Shown: in pieces, positions 8,055 to 15,168 of the stretch
Numbering within the stretch: position 1 is the first letter of the stretch
Layout: every line of letters starts with the position of its first letter
Source: CAYPTI01 sp964413525 [NCBI: uncultured bacterium]
GTDB taxonomy: Bacteria; T1Sed10-126
Assembly (NCBI GenBank): GCA_964413525.1
Contig: CAYPTI010000008.1
Location: 1 to 25,898 of the forward strand
Reading direction: 5' to 3'
DNA: 25,898 bases
Program-made: the position numbers and the translations under genes
The notes under the pieces: model-generated
Database searches by the model: none
Told to the model about the DNA's origin: nothing
The model's input: the letters and a program-made list of their open reading frames with translations, nothing else

Positions 8055-8480
8055 GTGAGTGAGTGTCCGGTCTGTCGAACGGCCCAGGTCGGTCGACCCG
8101 AGACCTGCGACGCCTGCGGGACCCCCCTGAGGAAGTCCAGGGTGGAACCGTGGATCGGGTTGAACCTGCTGATCCCCGGGGTCATCCACCTGTGGCGGGG
8201 CTGGCTGGTCGCCGGTTCGGCGGGGGTGTTCGGAAGTCTGGTCGCCTACGGCCAGCTGATCTCGGGCGGGGGGTTGAGCGGGAACTGGATGGTCCTGGGT
8301 GCCTGGGTGCTTTTCTGGATTCCCTGGGCCCTGGGCTGGACCTGGTGGGCCGTCGGGGCAAGGCGACGGTACGTGAGCGGGAACTACGTAGCTTCCGTGG
8401 TGGTGGGGATCCTCCTGATCGGAAACGGAGTGCTGTTCGTCGGGAACCTGATGGTTCTCTCCGGGCTGCTGATGCTTTGA
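8055..8480 (+). CDS. Membrane protein with N-terminal zinc ribbon
   Basis: A 141-residue protein starting at GTG. Residues 4-21 contain two pairs, CPVC and CDAC, forming a compact zinc ribbon, followed by a basic linker and about four hydrophobic segments (ILLIGN, LFVGNLMVL and others) rich in Gly and Trp. The layout, ribbon first and helices after, is common in small bacterial membrane proteins of unknown role. It begins 22 bases after sppA and ends 44 bases before the sirtuin. It may function with SppA given the spacing, but that is inference; the upstream ribosome site is weak (GAGGCGG). Confidence 0.7.
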   Translation: MSECPVCRTAQVGRPETCDACGTPLRKSRVEPWIGLNLLIPGVIHLWRGWLVAGSAGVFGSLVAYGQLISGGGLSGNWMVLGAWVLFWIPWALGWTWWAVGARRRYVSGNYVASVVVGILLIGNGVLFVGNLMVLSGLLML

Positions 8481-8524
8481 GCCACGAGTTCCGGGGAACC
8501 GGGCCCTACAACTGAGGCGTTAGA

Positions 8525-9259
8525 ATGACTGCTTTCGACTGGACTTCCATCCTCGAGGCTCAGGAATCCAACCGCCCCCTGCTGTTTTACACCGGTGCGG
8601 GGATCAGCCGGGAAGCGGGCCTGCGGACCTTCCGGGGCGACGACGGCCTCTGGCAGGAATACGATGTCTCGGAGGTAGCCACTCCGGGAGCCTTCGCCCG
8701 TGACCCCGAGTCCGTGTGGTTGTTTTACCAGAAGCGCCGGAAGCAGCTTCGCGACGTGGAGCCCTCCGGAGCCCACGAAGCTCTGTCCCGGCTGGAAGCG
8801 GAGAATCCCAACCTTCGGGTGATCACCCAGAACGTGGACGATCTGCACGAGCGGGCCGGCCAGGAGTCCGTGGTTCACATGCACGGGGAACTGCGGACCG
8901 ACCGGTGTCAGCAGTGCGGCCGGCAACAGCCGGCTTCGCGGGAGGAAGAGCCGCCGGAATGTGAACGGTGCGGAGGCAGGATGAGGCCGAACGTGGTCTG
9001 GTTCGGGGAACAGCTATCACCGGAGGTGCTGGACACCGTGAACGACTGGATCCGCCGGACCGACGTCGTGGTGGTGGTCGGATCCTCCCTTACCGTGGCC
9101 CCGGCTTCCACGGTGCCGGACCGGGCCCGTCGGGCGGGGGCCGAGGTGTTCGAAGTCAACCCAAACCCGACTCCCGAGGTTTCCTTCCCGGAGGGACACC
9201 GGTTCCAGGGCGGGGCGGGGGAATTTTTTCGCAGCCTGGAGCAGCGACTTCGGGAATGA
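8525..9259 (+). CDS. cobB: NAD-dependent protein deacylase, sirtuin class III type
   Basis: A 244-residue cytosolic enzyme that removes acyl groups from lysine using NAD+, releasing nicotinamide and O-acyl-ADP-ribose. Visible landmarks: GAGIS (24-28) and RTFRG for NAD binding, TQNVD (101-105), catalytic His120 in HMHG, the zinc cysteines 128, 131, 146 and 149, VVWFGE, and GSSLTVAP. Tyr68 and Arg71 in FYQKRR occupy the Y-x-x-R positions that in SIRT5/CobB bind negatively charged succinyl or malonyl groups, so desuccinylase activity is predicted. A GAGGCG site precedes the ATG. It lies between a membrane zinc ribbon and a SAM-cleaving enzyme gene, in one rightward run. Confidence 0.95.
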   Translation: MTAFDWTSILEAQESNRPLLFYTGAGISREAGLRTFRGDDGLWQEYDVSEVATPGAFARDPESVWLFYQKRRKQLRDVEPSGAHEALSRLEAENPNLRVITQNVDDLHERAGQESVVHMHGELRTDRCQQCGRQQPASREEEPPECERCGGRMRPNVVWFGEQLSPEVLDTVNDWIRRTDVVVVVGSSLTVAPASTVPDRARRAGAEVFEVNPNPTPEVSFPEGHRFQGGAGEFFRSLEQRLRE

Positions 9260-9295
9260 GTCCTTTGGCCGTCCGGCAAAAAAGGTGTGTTGTCC

Positions 9296-10081
9296 GTGAC
9301 TGACCGATCGGACCGGTCTCCGGACCCTGTCTTTCTGTTGACTGATTTTGGGGTTCAGGACCCCTACGTGGGGCTGATGAAAGCGGTGCTGATGCGGGAG
9401 GAACCCCGCCCGCGGGTGATTGACCTGACCCATGACGTCACCCCCCAGGACGAAACGGAGGCCGCCTTTCTGCTCGAGTACGTGGTAAGGGATCTTCCCG
9501 AATCGTCGGTGCTCCTGCTGGTGGTGGATCCGGAAGTCGGAACGGAGCGTTCCATCGCGGCCATCCGGCTGGAGGACGGACCGCTCGTGGTGGCTCCCGA
9601 CCGGGGATTGGTTGATCATCTTCCCTGGCAGGCGGCCCGGCTGGTGGAAAACGAGGCCCTGTTCCGAGAGACCGGCGTGTCCACCTTCCACGGCCGGGAC
9701 CGGTTCGCCCCGGTGGGGCGGTTTCTGGCCCTGGGCGGTGATCTGCGGACGCTGGGGCCCGAACACCCCGGTCCCGGGACCGGACTTCTGCCGACTCCCG
9801 AGGAAGTGGACGGGGAGCTGCGGGGGGAAGTGGTCTACGTGGATCGGTTCGGCAACCTGGTCACCAACCTGCCTTCGGAACGACTTGCTTCCTCCAGCCG
9901 AGTCCTTGTGGAGGGGGAAGAGCTGCCCGTGGTGTCGGCGTACGGAGAGGGCGAGGGGGCCGTGGCGCTGGTGGGCAGCTACCGTCGACTGGAGGTCGCC
10001 TGGGTCGGGGGATCGGCCCGGGAACGGCTCGAGCTCGGGAAGGGGGCGACCGTGGTGGTTCAACCCGGGGAGCAACCGTAA
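9296..10081 (+). CDS. SAM hydroxide adenosyltransferase (SAM hydrolase, DUF62 family)
   Basis: A 261-residue protein of the fluorinase/chlorinase fold, whose common bacterial members hydrolyse S-adenosylmethionine to adenosine and methionine. Conserved segments: LLTDFGVQDPYVGLMKAV (14-31), LTHDVTP, VDPEVGTER (77-85), FHGRDRFAPVGRF, and VDRFGNLVTNL in the C-terminal beta domain. The Asp, Arg and His positions expected of the water-activating triad are present. VDPEVGT has Glu where most relatives have Gly. The GTG at 9296 is preferred because AAAGG lies 10 bases before it; GTG at 9287 is almost on top of that site. It could alternatively be a halogenase, but lack of a biosynthetic cluster makes that unlikely. 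Confidence 0.88.
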   Translation: MTDRSDRSPDPVFLLTDFGVQDPYVGLMKAVLMREEPRPRVIDLTHDVTPQDETEAAFLLEYVVRDLPESSVLLLVVDPEVGTERSIAAIRLEDGPLVVAPDRGLVDHLPWQAARLVENEALFRETGVSTFHGRDRFAPVGRFLALGGDLRTLGPEHPGPGTGLLPTPEEVDGELRGEVVYVDRFGNLVTNLPSERLASSSRVLVEGEELPVVSAYGEGEGAVALVGSYRRLEVAWVGGSARERLELGKGATVVVQPGEQP

Positions 10082-10114
10082 CCGAAAAGAAACCCATACG
10101 GGAGCCTCCTCAGG

Positions 10115-10123
10115 TGATATACT
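10115..10123 (+). promoter_or_regulatory. Extended -10 promoter before the DUF3108 gene
   Basis: TG-A-TATACT matches an extended -10 element (TGnTATAAT); no good -35 box is seen 17 bases upstream. Two other -10 boxes in the window use the same TATACT (15032 and 17714), and the one at 15032 also has TG. Transcription would start about 40 bases before the gene. Confidence 0.45.
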
Positions 10124-10171
10124 AAAAAAATTGATCTTCGGTACATCTAGCTGATACGGGGGATGATCACC

Positions 10172-10963
10172 ATGCAATGGATAGCGAGTCGATGGTTGAC
10201 GGGGCTGGTGATGCTGCTCGTGCTGGCCGGGGGAACGGGGCTGGCGACCGGGCTTCGGGCGGAGGATACGGGCTCGGTTCAGGCCTTTTCCGAAGGGGAG
10301 GAAGTTGCCCTCCGGGTTACGTACATGGGGTTTACGGCCGGCCGGATCACGGTGGAAGTCGACGAGGGAGACTGGGAGGGGAAGGACGTCTATAAGCTCC
10401 GGATGGGAGGAAAGTCGGCGGGGATGGCGAACTGGTTCTACTCGGTCGACGACCGGTGGATCAGCTACATGGACCGGGAGGATCTGTTCTCCTGGGGATA
10501 CGATTATTACCAGAATCACGAGGGCGAGAAGGAAACCGAGAAGGTCCGGTTCGATCACGACGGGGGCGTGGCGATCGAAAACGGGGAAGTCGAAAGCAAC
10601 ATTCCCCGTCACACGCACGACGTTCTGACCGCGGTGTATTACCTCCGGACGCAGCCCTTCGAGGTCGGGGACGAGTACCGGTTCCCCGTTCACGTAAGCG
10701 GAGAGCCCTATACGCTGAAAATTCGCGTGGCGGAACTCGAGCGGGTGGCCACGCACGACGGGTGGGTGGACGGGTATCGGCTGGTGCCGGAAATCGTGGA
10801 CGAACAGCAGCAAGAGGAAGTTGAGGAAAAACTGGAAGGAGAGACCACCGGCGTGGAAGTCTGGGTGAGTGCCGACGAGCACCGGCTTCCGCTCCAGATT
10901 GCCCTCCCGGCCCAGTTCGGCACCCTCTACGGATACCTGGAGGAACATACTCCCGGAGAGTGA
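10172..10963 (+). CDS. DUF3108 family exported protein
   Basis: A 263-residue protein with a signal peptide (Trp-Leu-rich core, likely cleavage near LRAED) and a beta-rich body. The order VALRVTYMGFTAGRITVEV, then FYSVDDRWISYMD, then HTHDVLTAVYYLRTQPFEVGDEYRFPV is the DUF3108 pattern, a lipocalin-like periplasmic fold of unknown function seen in many Gram-negative bacteria. The ATG at 10172 is preferred to that at 10163 since the GGGGG site is 9 bases from it. Its TGA overlaps a GTG of the M48 gene, suggesting that the two envelope proteins are coupled in translation. Confidence 0.8.
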   Translation: MQWIASRWLTGLVMLLVLAGGTGLATGLRAEDTGSVQAFSEGEEVALRVTYMGFTAGRITVEVDEGDWEGKDVYKLRMGGKSAGMANWFYSVDDRWISYMDREDLFSWGYDYYQNHEGEKETEKVRFDHDGGVAIENGEVESNIPRHTHDVLTAVYYLRTQPFEVGDEYRFPVHVSGEPYTLKIRVAELERVATHDGWVDGYRLVPEIVDEQQQEEVEEKLEGETTGVEVWVSADEHRLPLQIALPAQFGTLYGYLEEHTPGE

Positions 10964-10974
10964 TCGGACGACCG

Positions 10975-12153
10975 ATGGATCTGACTCGACGATGTCTATC
11001 GGCAACGGTCCTGGGGTTGTTCATCCTGGTTACGGTGGTGGGGTGTGCCCAGCGAGCGGACGATCCCCACCGCTCCTGGTGGCTTCAGTACTCGGCGGAG
11101 GACGAGAAAGAGATCGGAAAAGAAGCGTCCCAGGAGCTTGAGGAACAGGTTGGGGTTTACGAAGCCGAACAGCTCACCTCCTATGTGAACAGCGTCGGGC
11201 AGCGGGTGGCGCTCCATTCGGATCGGGGGACCATCGACTATCATTTCCGAGTCCTGGAGAGTTTTCAGGTTAACGCCGTTGCTCTGCCCGGAGGGTATGT
11301 CTACGTGACCCGGGGGTTGCTCAACGAGATCGATAACGAAGCCCAGCTGGCTGCGGTCCTGGGACACGAGGTGGCTCACGTCGACGCCTACCATGCTCTC
11401 AAACGACGGCAGGGACAGATCATCGGCATGCTTGCCTCCGCGGCCCTGGCTCCGGCCACCGGGGGAGCCAGCCTGGCCGCCGGAATGATGGGGACCAGCG
11501 CCGCCGCCCGGGGGTACACACGGACGGCGGAGGAGCAGGCCGACGATCTCGGGATGACCTACGCCGCCCGCGCCAATTACGATCCCGAGGGGATGGTCAG
11601 TTTCCTGCAACGGCTGCAGGAACTGACCGACGAAATTCCCGACCGGGAGCTGATCATGCTTCGGACGCACCCCTTCCTGCAGGATCGGATTCGGAACACC
11701 CGGTCGATGCTGCCGGCCAAGCGCCGGATCATGACCGAGGAATCGATCCATAACGCGGCCCGTTTCCGGCGTCACATACGTGCCGGGCTGTTTCGACCGG
11801 AGGAGGAACAGGTCCGGGAGCAGCTCGCCGGGATGATCGAGGCGTTCGAGCAGCTTGATGTGGAGGGGTTCATGGAGCATTTGAGCGAGGACTTCGAAGG
11901 TCCCGGAGACGATGAACCCCGGACGAAAGAGGAGTATCGTGAGTACCTCGAGGAGGATCTGTCCGGGCTCGATCGGATCGATTACAGCTACAAACTGATG
12001 GATTTGCGGGAGGAAGAAGAGACGATTTTGATGGTGTACGAGTTCGAAATGACGCGGCATTCGGAGGACGGAGGCACCGAGACCCGGAGCGGATACCAGG
12101 AGTTGAGGTGGGAGGAGGTAGACGGCCGGTGGAAACTGAAAAGCCTCCGGTAA
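10975..12153 (+). CDS. M48-family metalloprotease lipoprotein with C-terminal NTF2-like domain
   Basis: A 392-residue protein. The N-terminus is a lipoprotein signal: Arg-Arg, hydrophobic core and lipobox VVGC with the acylated Cys24. The zinc protease motif is HEVAH (131-135), with the third ligand in EEQADD (Glu187), as in BepA/LoiP-type M48 proteases that degrade misassembled outer-membrane proteins. A Gly/Ala-rich hairpin (about 153-178) lies between them. Residues from about 275 to the end form a separate acidic domain: a helix (MIEAFEQLDVEGFMEHLSEDF) followed by strands ending in WEEVDGRWKLKSL, the NTF2/SnoaL-like pattern, in place of the TPR domain of BepA. The start could also be GTG at 10960, which overlaps the previous stop. 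Confidence 0.88.
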   Translation: MDLTRRCLSATVLGLFILVTVVGCAQRADDPHRSWWLQYSAEDEKEIGKEASQELEEQVGVYEAEQLTSYVNSVGQRVALHSDRGTIDYHFRVLESFQVNAVALPGGYVYVTRGLLNEIDNEAQLAAVLGHEVAHVDAYHALKRRQGQIIGMLASAALAPATGGASLAAGMMGTSAAARGYTRTAEEQADDLGMTYAARANYDPEGMVSFLQRLQELTDEIPDRELIMLRTHPFLQDRIRNTRSMLPAKRRIMTEESIHNAARFRRHIRAGLFRPEEEQVREQLAGMIEAFEQLDVEGFMEHLSEDFEGPGDDEPRTKEEYREYLEEDLSGLDRIDYSYKLMDLREEEETILMVYEFEMTRHSEDGGTETRSGYQELRWEEVDGRWKLKSLR

Positions 12154-12647
12154 GGCCGACGAAGGCCGTGGTTGTCAAAGCCCTTCGGGACATGCTTCGT
12201 CCCGTGATCGAGGACCTGACCGTGCTGGATCTGTTCGCGGGAACCGGACGGGTCCACGAGGCTCTGCTGGACGAGGGAGCGGAGCGGGCCTACGCCGTGG
12301 ACACCCGGGAAGAACCGGAGGAGCGGGAGGACCGAATCTGGTTCCGCCAGTCAGTGGAGGAATTTTTGGAGTTCGGCCCGCCCACGGAGGTGGAATTCGT
12401 GTTTATGGATCCCCCGTATGAAGCGGGACTTCTTCCGGACCTGCTGGACGACATTGTTCGTCAGCCGTGGCTCCGGGATGAGGCCCTGGTGGGCGTGGAG
12501 TCGTCGGCCCTGGAACCGCTCAACCTCCCGGAACGGCTGCCGGGGGGATTCGTCCGGATCCGGGATCGATCCTACGGAAAGAGCCGGTTGAGTCTGTACC
12601 AGGGTCAGCGGGAGGAGGACGCCGAACCGGAGACCTTCCAGGCATGA
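12129..12647 (+). CDS. rsmD: RsmD-like 16S rRNA guanine-N2 methyltransferase, short N-terminus
   Basis: A 172-residue class I SAM methyltransferase. It has RPTKAVVVKAL (the RPT..VREAL region of RsmD), LDLFAGTG (motif I, 34-41), AYAVD at the end of strand 2 and DPPY (94-97), the amino-methyltransferase motif. RsmD makes m2G966 in 16S rRNA. The start is GTG 12129, given a very strong GGAGGAGGT 10 bases upstream; that site and start lie inside the end of the M48 gene. The typical N-terminal strand of RsmD (RIIxGxxRGRxL) is absent, and no upstream extension in frame supplies it. Its stop overlaps the next start (ATGA). Confidence 0.85.
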   Translation: METEKPPVRPTKAVVVKALRDMLRPVIEDLTVLDLFAGTGRVHEALLDEGAERAYAVDTREEPEEREDRIWFRQSVEEFLEFGPPTEVEFVFMDPPYEAGLLPDLLDDIVRQPWLRDEALVGVESSALEPLNLPERLPGGFVRIRDRSYGKSRLSLYQGQREEDAEPETFQA

Positions 12648-13135
12648 CCGACCTGCCGACCGTCGCCCGGGACCGTTCGAAAAAATTTCTCGAGTTGTTG
12701 AGGCAGGACAACCTTCAGTGCGGGGTCGCTGAGTCCTGCACCGGAGGGTTGCTGGGAGCGAGCCTGACCGCCGTACCGGGCAGTTCGGACGTCTTTGCCG
12801 GAGGAGTGATCGCCTATTCCAACCGGTTGAAACGACACTTTCTGGGGGTTCCCCGGGAGGTTCTTCGGGAGGAGGGGGCGGTGTCGGCCGGCGCCGCCCG
12901 GGGGATGGCGGAAGGGTTGATTGATCGGCTGGCGGTGGACGTGGGGATGAGCTTAACCGGGGTGGCGGGCCCCGGCGGAGGAACGGAACGAACCCCGGTC
13001 GGTCGGGTGTTTGGTGCCGTGGTGGTTTCCGCTACCGTACGGGTGGAAAAGTGGCAGTTCGACGGCGACCGGGACCGGGTGCGGGCCCGCAGCGTGGAGG
13101 CGGTGCTGAACCTGGCGACGGATCTCCTCCAGTAA
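12644..13135 (+). CDS. pncC: CinA C-terminal domain protein, nicotinamide-nucleotide amidase
   Basis: A 163-residue protein consisting only of the CinA C-terminal (PncC) domain; the N-terminal MoaB-like half of full-length CinA is absent. AESCTGG (29-35), VAGPGGG and PVGRVFGAV are the conserved segments; the Ser in ESCTGG is the expected nucleophile. The enzyme deamidates nicotinamide mononucleotide to nicotinate mononucleotide and so recycles a by-product of NAD-using reactions. It overlaps rsmD by 4 bases and is followed directly by a terminator hairpin. The sirtuin upstream in the same run also belongs to NAD turnover. Confidence 0.93.
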   Translation: MTDLPTVARDRSKKFLELLRQDNLQCGVAESCTGGLLGASLTAVPGSSDVFAGGVIAYSNRLKRHFLGVPREVLREEGAVSAGAARGMAEGLIDRLAVDVGMSLTGVAGPGGGTERTPVGRVFGAVVVSATVRVEKWQFDGDRDRVRARSVEAVLNLATDLLQ

Positions 13136-13136
13136 C

Positions 13137-13161
13137 TTTTCTGGTGTCTGATACCAGAAAA
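13137..13161. terminator. Bidirectional rho-independent terminator between pncC and hldD
   Basis: TTTTCTGGT and ACCAGAAAA form a perfect 9-bp stem around a 7-base loop (GTCTGAT). The A and T runs at the stem ends let it work in both directions, fitting its place between two facing genes (pncC stop at 13135, hldD stop at 13166). Confidence 0.85.
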
Positions 13162-13165
13162 ACGG

Positions 13166-14143
13166 TCAGGCGGTCAGGTAGGGGTTGTCGGTCTCCAGGT
13201 AGTTCTGGACGTAATCCCGGATGCCGTCCTCCAGGGTGGTGAATTCCGCCTCGTAGCCGGCCCGCCGGAGGTTCGTCAGGTCGGCTTCCGTGTGGTACTG
13301 ATAGCGGTCCCGCAGGTCCTCCGGCATGTCCACGTACTCGATGCTGGGTTCCTTGCCAAGCGCCTCGAAGACGGCCCTGGCCAGGTCGTCGAAGGTTCGG
13401 GCGGTGCCGCACCCGACGTTGTAGAGCCCGGAAACGTCCGGGTGGTCGAGAAAGAAATTGACGACCTCCACGACGTCCTTCACGTAGACGAAATCACGTT
13501 CCTGCCGGCCGTGTTCGTACTCCGACCGGTGGGATTTGAACAGCCGGACGCTTCCCTCGTCCCGGGCCTGAGGGTAACTCTTGTTCATCACGCTGCGCAT
13601 GTCGCCCTTGTGGTATTCGTTGGGACCGTAGACGTTGAAGAACTTTAACCCGACAATCTCGTCCAGCCAGCCGCTGAGGGCCGCCTGTTCGTCGAACCGC
13701 TGCTTGGAGTAGCCGTATTTGTTGAGCGGACGGAGGTCGTACAGAGCGTTCTCGTTGTCAGAATAACCTTGAGATCCGTCACCGTATGTAGCGGCACTTG
13801 AGGCATAAATAAATTTAATTTCCCGATCCAGGCAGTACCGGGCGAGGTCCAGGGTGTAGCGGTAGTTGTTATCCATCAGGAAGTCGGTGTCCGTTTCGCG
13901 GGTGGAACTGCAGGCCCCCATGTGGAGGATGGCTTCGGGGGAACCCGGCAGGGAGCCCTCGTTCACGGCCTCCCGGAAGGATTCCTTGTCCATGTACTCG
14001 CGGAACCGGAGGTCCCGGAGGTTTTTCCACTTGGCCCCGGAACCCAGCCGGTCGACCACGAGGATGTCATCGCGGCCCCGCTGATTGAGCCCCCAGACAA
14101 GGGCGCTGCCGATAAACCCGGCCCCGCCGGTCACAACCATCAT
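13166..14143 (-). CDS. hldD: ADP-L-glycero-D-manno-heptose-6-epimerase
   Basis: A 325-residue extended short-chain dehydrogenase that converts ADP-D,D-heptose to ADP-L,D-heptose, the precursor for the LPS inner core. The N-terminal VTGGAGFIGS binds NADP. HMGACSSTRETD, YASSAATYG and YGYSK (catalytic Tyr and Lys) and FNVYGPNEYHKGDM are diagnostic of HldD rather than other sugar epimerases. The ATG at 14143 is chosen because GGGAGGA stands 7 bases upstream; the frame extends further but without a ribosome site. It faces pncC across a shared terminator and diverges from gmhB, another enzyme of the same pathway. Confidence 0.96.
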   Translation of the reverse strand: MMVVTGGAGFIGSALVWGLNQRGRDDILVVDRLGSGAKWKNLRDLRFREYMDKESFREAVNEGSLPGSPEAILHMGACSSTRETDTDFLMDNNYRYTLDLARYCLDREIKFIYASSAATYGDGSQGYSDNENALYDLRPLNKYGYSKQRFDEQAALSGWLDEIVGLKFFNVYGPNEYHKGDMRSVMNKSYPQARDEGSVRLFKSHRSEYEHGRQERDFVYVKDVVEVVNFFLDHPDVSGLYNVGCGTARTFDDLARAVFEALGKEPSIEYVDMPEDLRDRYQYHTEADLTNLRRAGYEAEFTTLEDGIRDYVQNYLETDNPYLTA

Positions 14144-14326
14144 GACGAGTTCCTCCCGGTGATGACGGTTCAGGCGATTCGCTAAGCAATTGCTCAATGT
14201 AGGGTAAACTTATCCGGACGCCGATCATCCGGATGTCGGGCGGTGCGCCCGCCGGACACCAGCGGAGTGGTTTGATTGTCATCCGAGGTCCTCGCCGCGT
14301 CAACCGTGTCCCGGCAAGCGGGTTCC

Positions 14327-14908
14327 ATGAACCGGGCGGTGTTTTTCGATCGGGACGGAACCCTGATCCGGGATCGAGAATATCTTGACGATCCGGATGA
14401 GATCCGCTGGTTTCCGGGGATCCTTGAGGGGCTCAAACGACTACGGGACAACGGTTTTTTGCTGGTTGTGGTGACCAATCAATCCGGGGTTGCCCGGGGG
14501 TATTTTGGGGAAGCCCGGGTTCGGACCGTTCACCGCGAACTCAGCCGGCAGGCCGCTCAATCCGGGGTTTGGTTCGATGGGATCTACTATTGCCCGCAGC
14601 ATCCCGAGGCCGTCGAACCCCGGTACCGGCAACCGCTGGACTGCCGCAAACCCCGCCCCGGCATGTTGCTCACCGCCCAGGAGGACCACCGGATTGACCT
14701 GCAGCGTTCCTATCTCGTGGGTGATAAGGCTTCCGATATCGAAGCGGCTCGACGGGTGGGGGTTCGACCGCTGCTTGTGATGACGGGAAAGGGATCGGAT
14801 CAGCGGACCCGGGTGGATTTGAAGAAGGACTGGATCGTGCCGGACGCCTCCGCGGCGGTCGAACGGATCCTGGCGACCGAGGGGTTCCCACCGGAGACGG
14901 CGTCCTGA
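14327..14908 (+). CDS. gmhB: D,D-heptose 1,7-bisphosphate 7-phosphatase with altered zinc site
   Basis: A 193-residue HAD phosphatase that removes the 7-phosphate in ADP-heptose synthesis. It shows FFDRDGT with nucleophile Asp8 and acid/base Asp10, VVTNQSG, CRKPRPGM and GDKASDIEAA. Relatives such as E. coli GmhB bind zinc through Cys, His, Cys, Cys. Here Cys89 and Cys106 remain but the second ligand position is Gln91 (a His follows at 92) and the third is Leu104. The Met at 14327 fits the family start; TTG 14276 and GTG 14306 are open upstream. It diverges from hldD; the 14144-14326 gap between them holds no obvious gene and no convincing promoter. HisB-type phosphatase is a less likely alternative. 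Confidence 0.87.
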   Translation: MNRAVFFDRDGTLIRDREYLDDPDEIRWFPGILEGLKRLRDNGFLLVVVTNQSGVARGYFGEARVRTVHRELSRQAAQSGVWFDGIYYCPQHPEAVEPRYRQPLDCRKPRPGMLLTAQEDHRIDLQRSYLVGDKASDIEAARRVGVRPLLVMTGKGSDQRTRVDLKKDWIVPDASAAVERILATEGFPPETAS

Positions 14909-14947
14909 GGTCCCGTCCTCACCGTTTCTGATTTTACCAATCCGGGC

Positions 14948-14975
14948 TCCGGGGTTCTAACCGGACTCTTATTTT
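14948..14975 (+). terminator. Possible terminator after gmhB
   Basis: TCCGG and CCGGA form a 5-bp stem with an 8-base loop, followed by CTCTTATTTT. The stem is short and the T-run is interrupted, so this is tentative. Confidence 0.35.
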
Positions 14976-15007
14976 CCCTGAGTGAATTCGGTGCCCGGGA
15001 ACGGTTT

Positions 15008-15037
15008 TTGGATCTGCGCCGCCGGGTTTGTTATACT
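15008..15037 (+). promoter_or_regulatory. Promoter for the miaA-hflX-accB operon
   Basis: TTGGAT (15008-15013), 18 bases, then TATACT (15032-15037) with an extended TG at 15029-15030. The predicted leader to miaA is about 125 bases and contains no evident gene. Confidence 0.65.
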
Positions 15038-15168
15038 TTCGTTGTCTGCTGATCAAATCGGTTCAACCGTGTTTGACCTTTTATCCAGGTCCGTCCGGCG
15101 GTTTCTGTTGGGCCTGACCCCAATCCGGGCGGGCGGAAAGCAGAGAAAAGGAGGGGACCGACTTCCCT

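Noticed and set aside
9017-11005. A 662-codon leftward open frame
   Set aside because: It crosses the sirtuin, SAM hydrolase and DUF3108 genes on the opposite strand; its Pro/His/Arg-rich composition is typical of a shadow frame in G+C-rich DNA.
14160-14220. GCAATTGC palindrome and TTGAGC/TTGCTC boxes between hldD and gmhB as a divergent promoter
   Set aside because: No -10 box at proper spacing could be matched on either strand.
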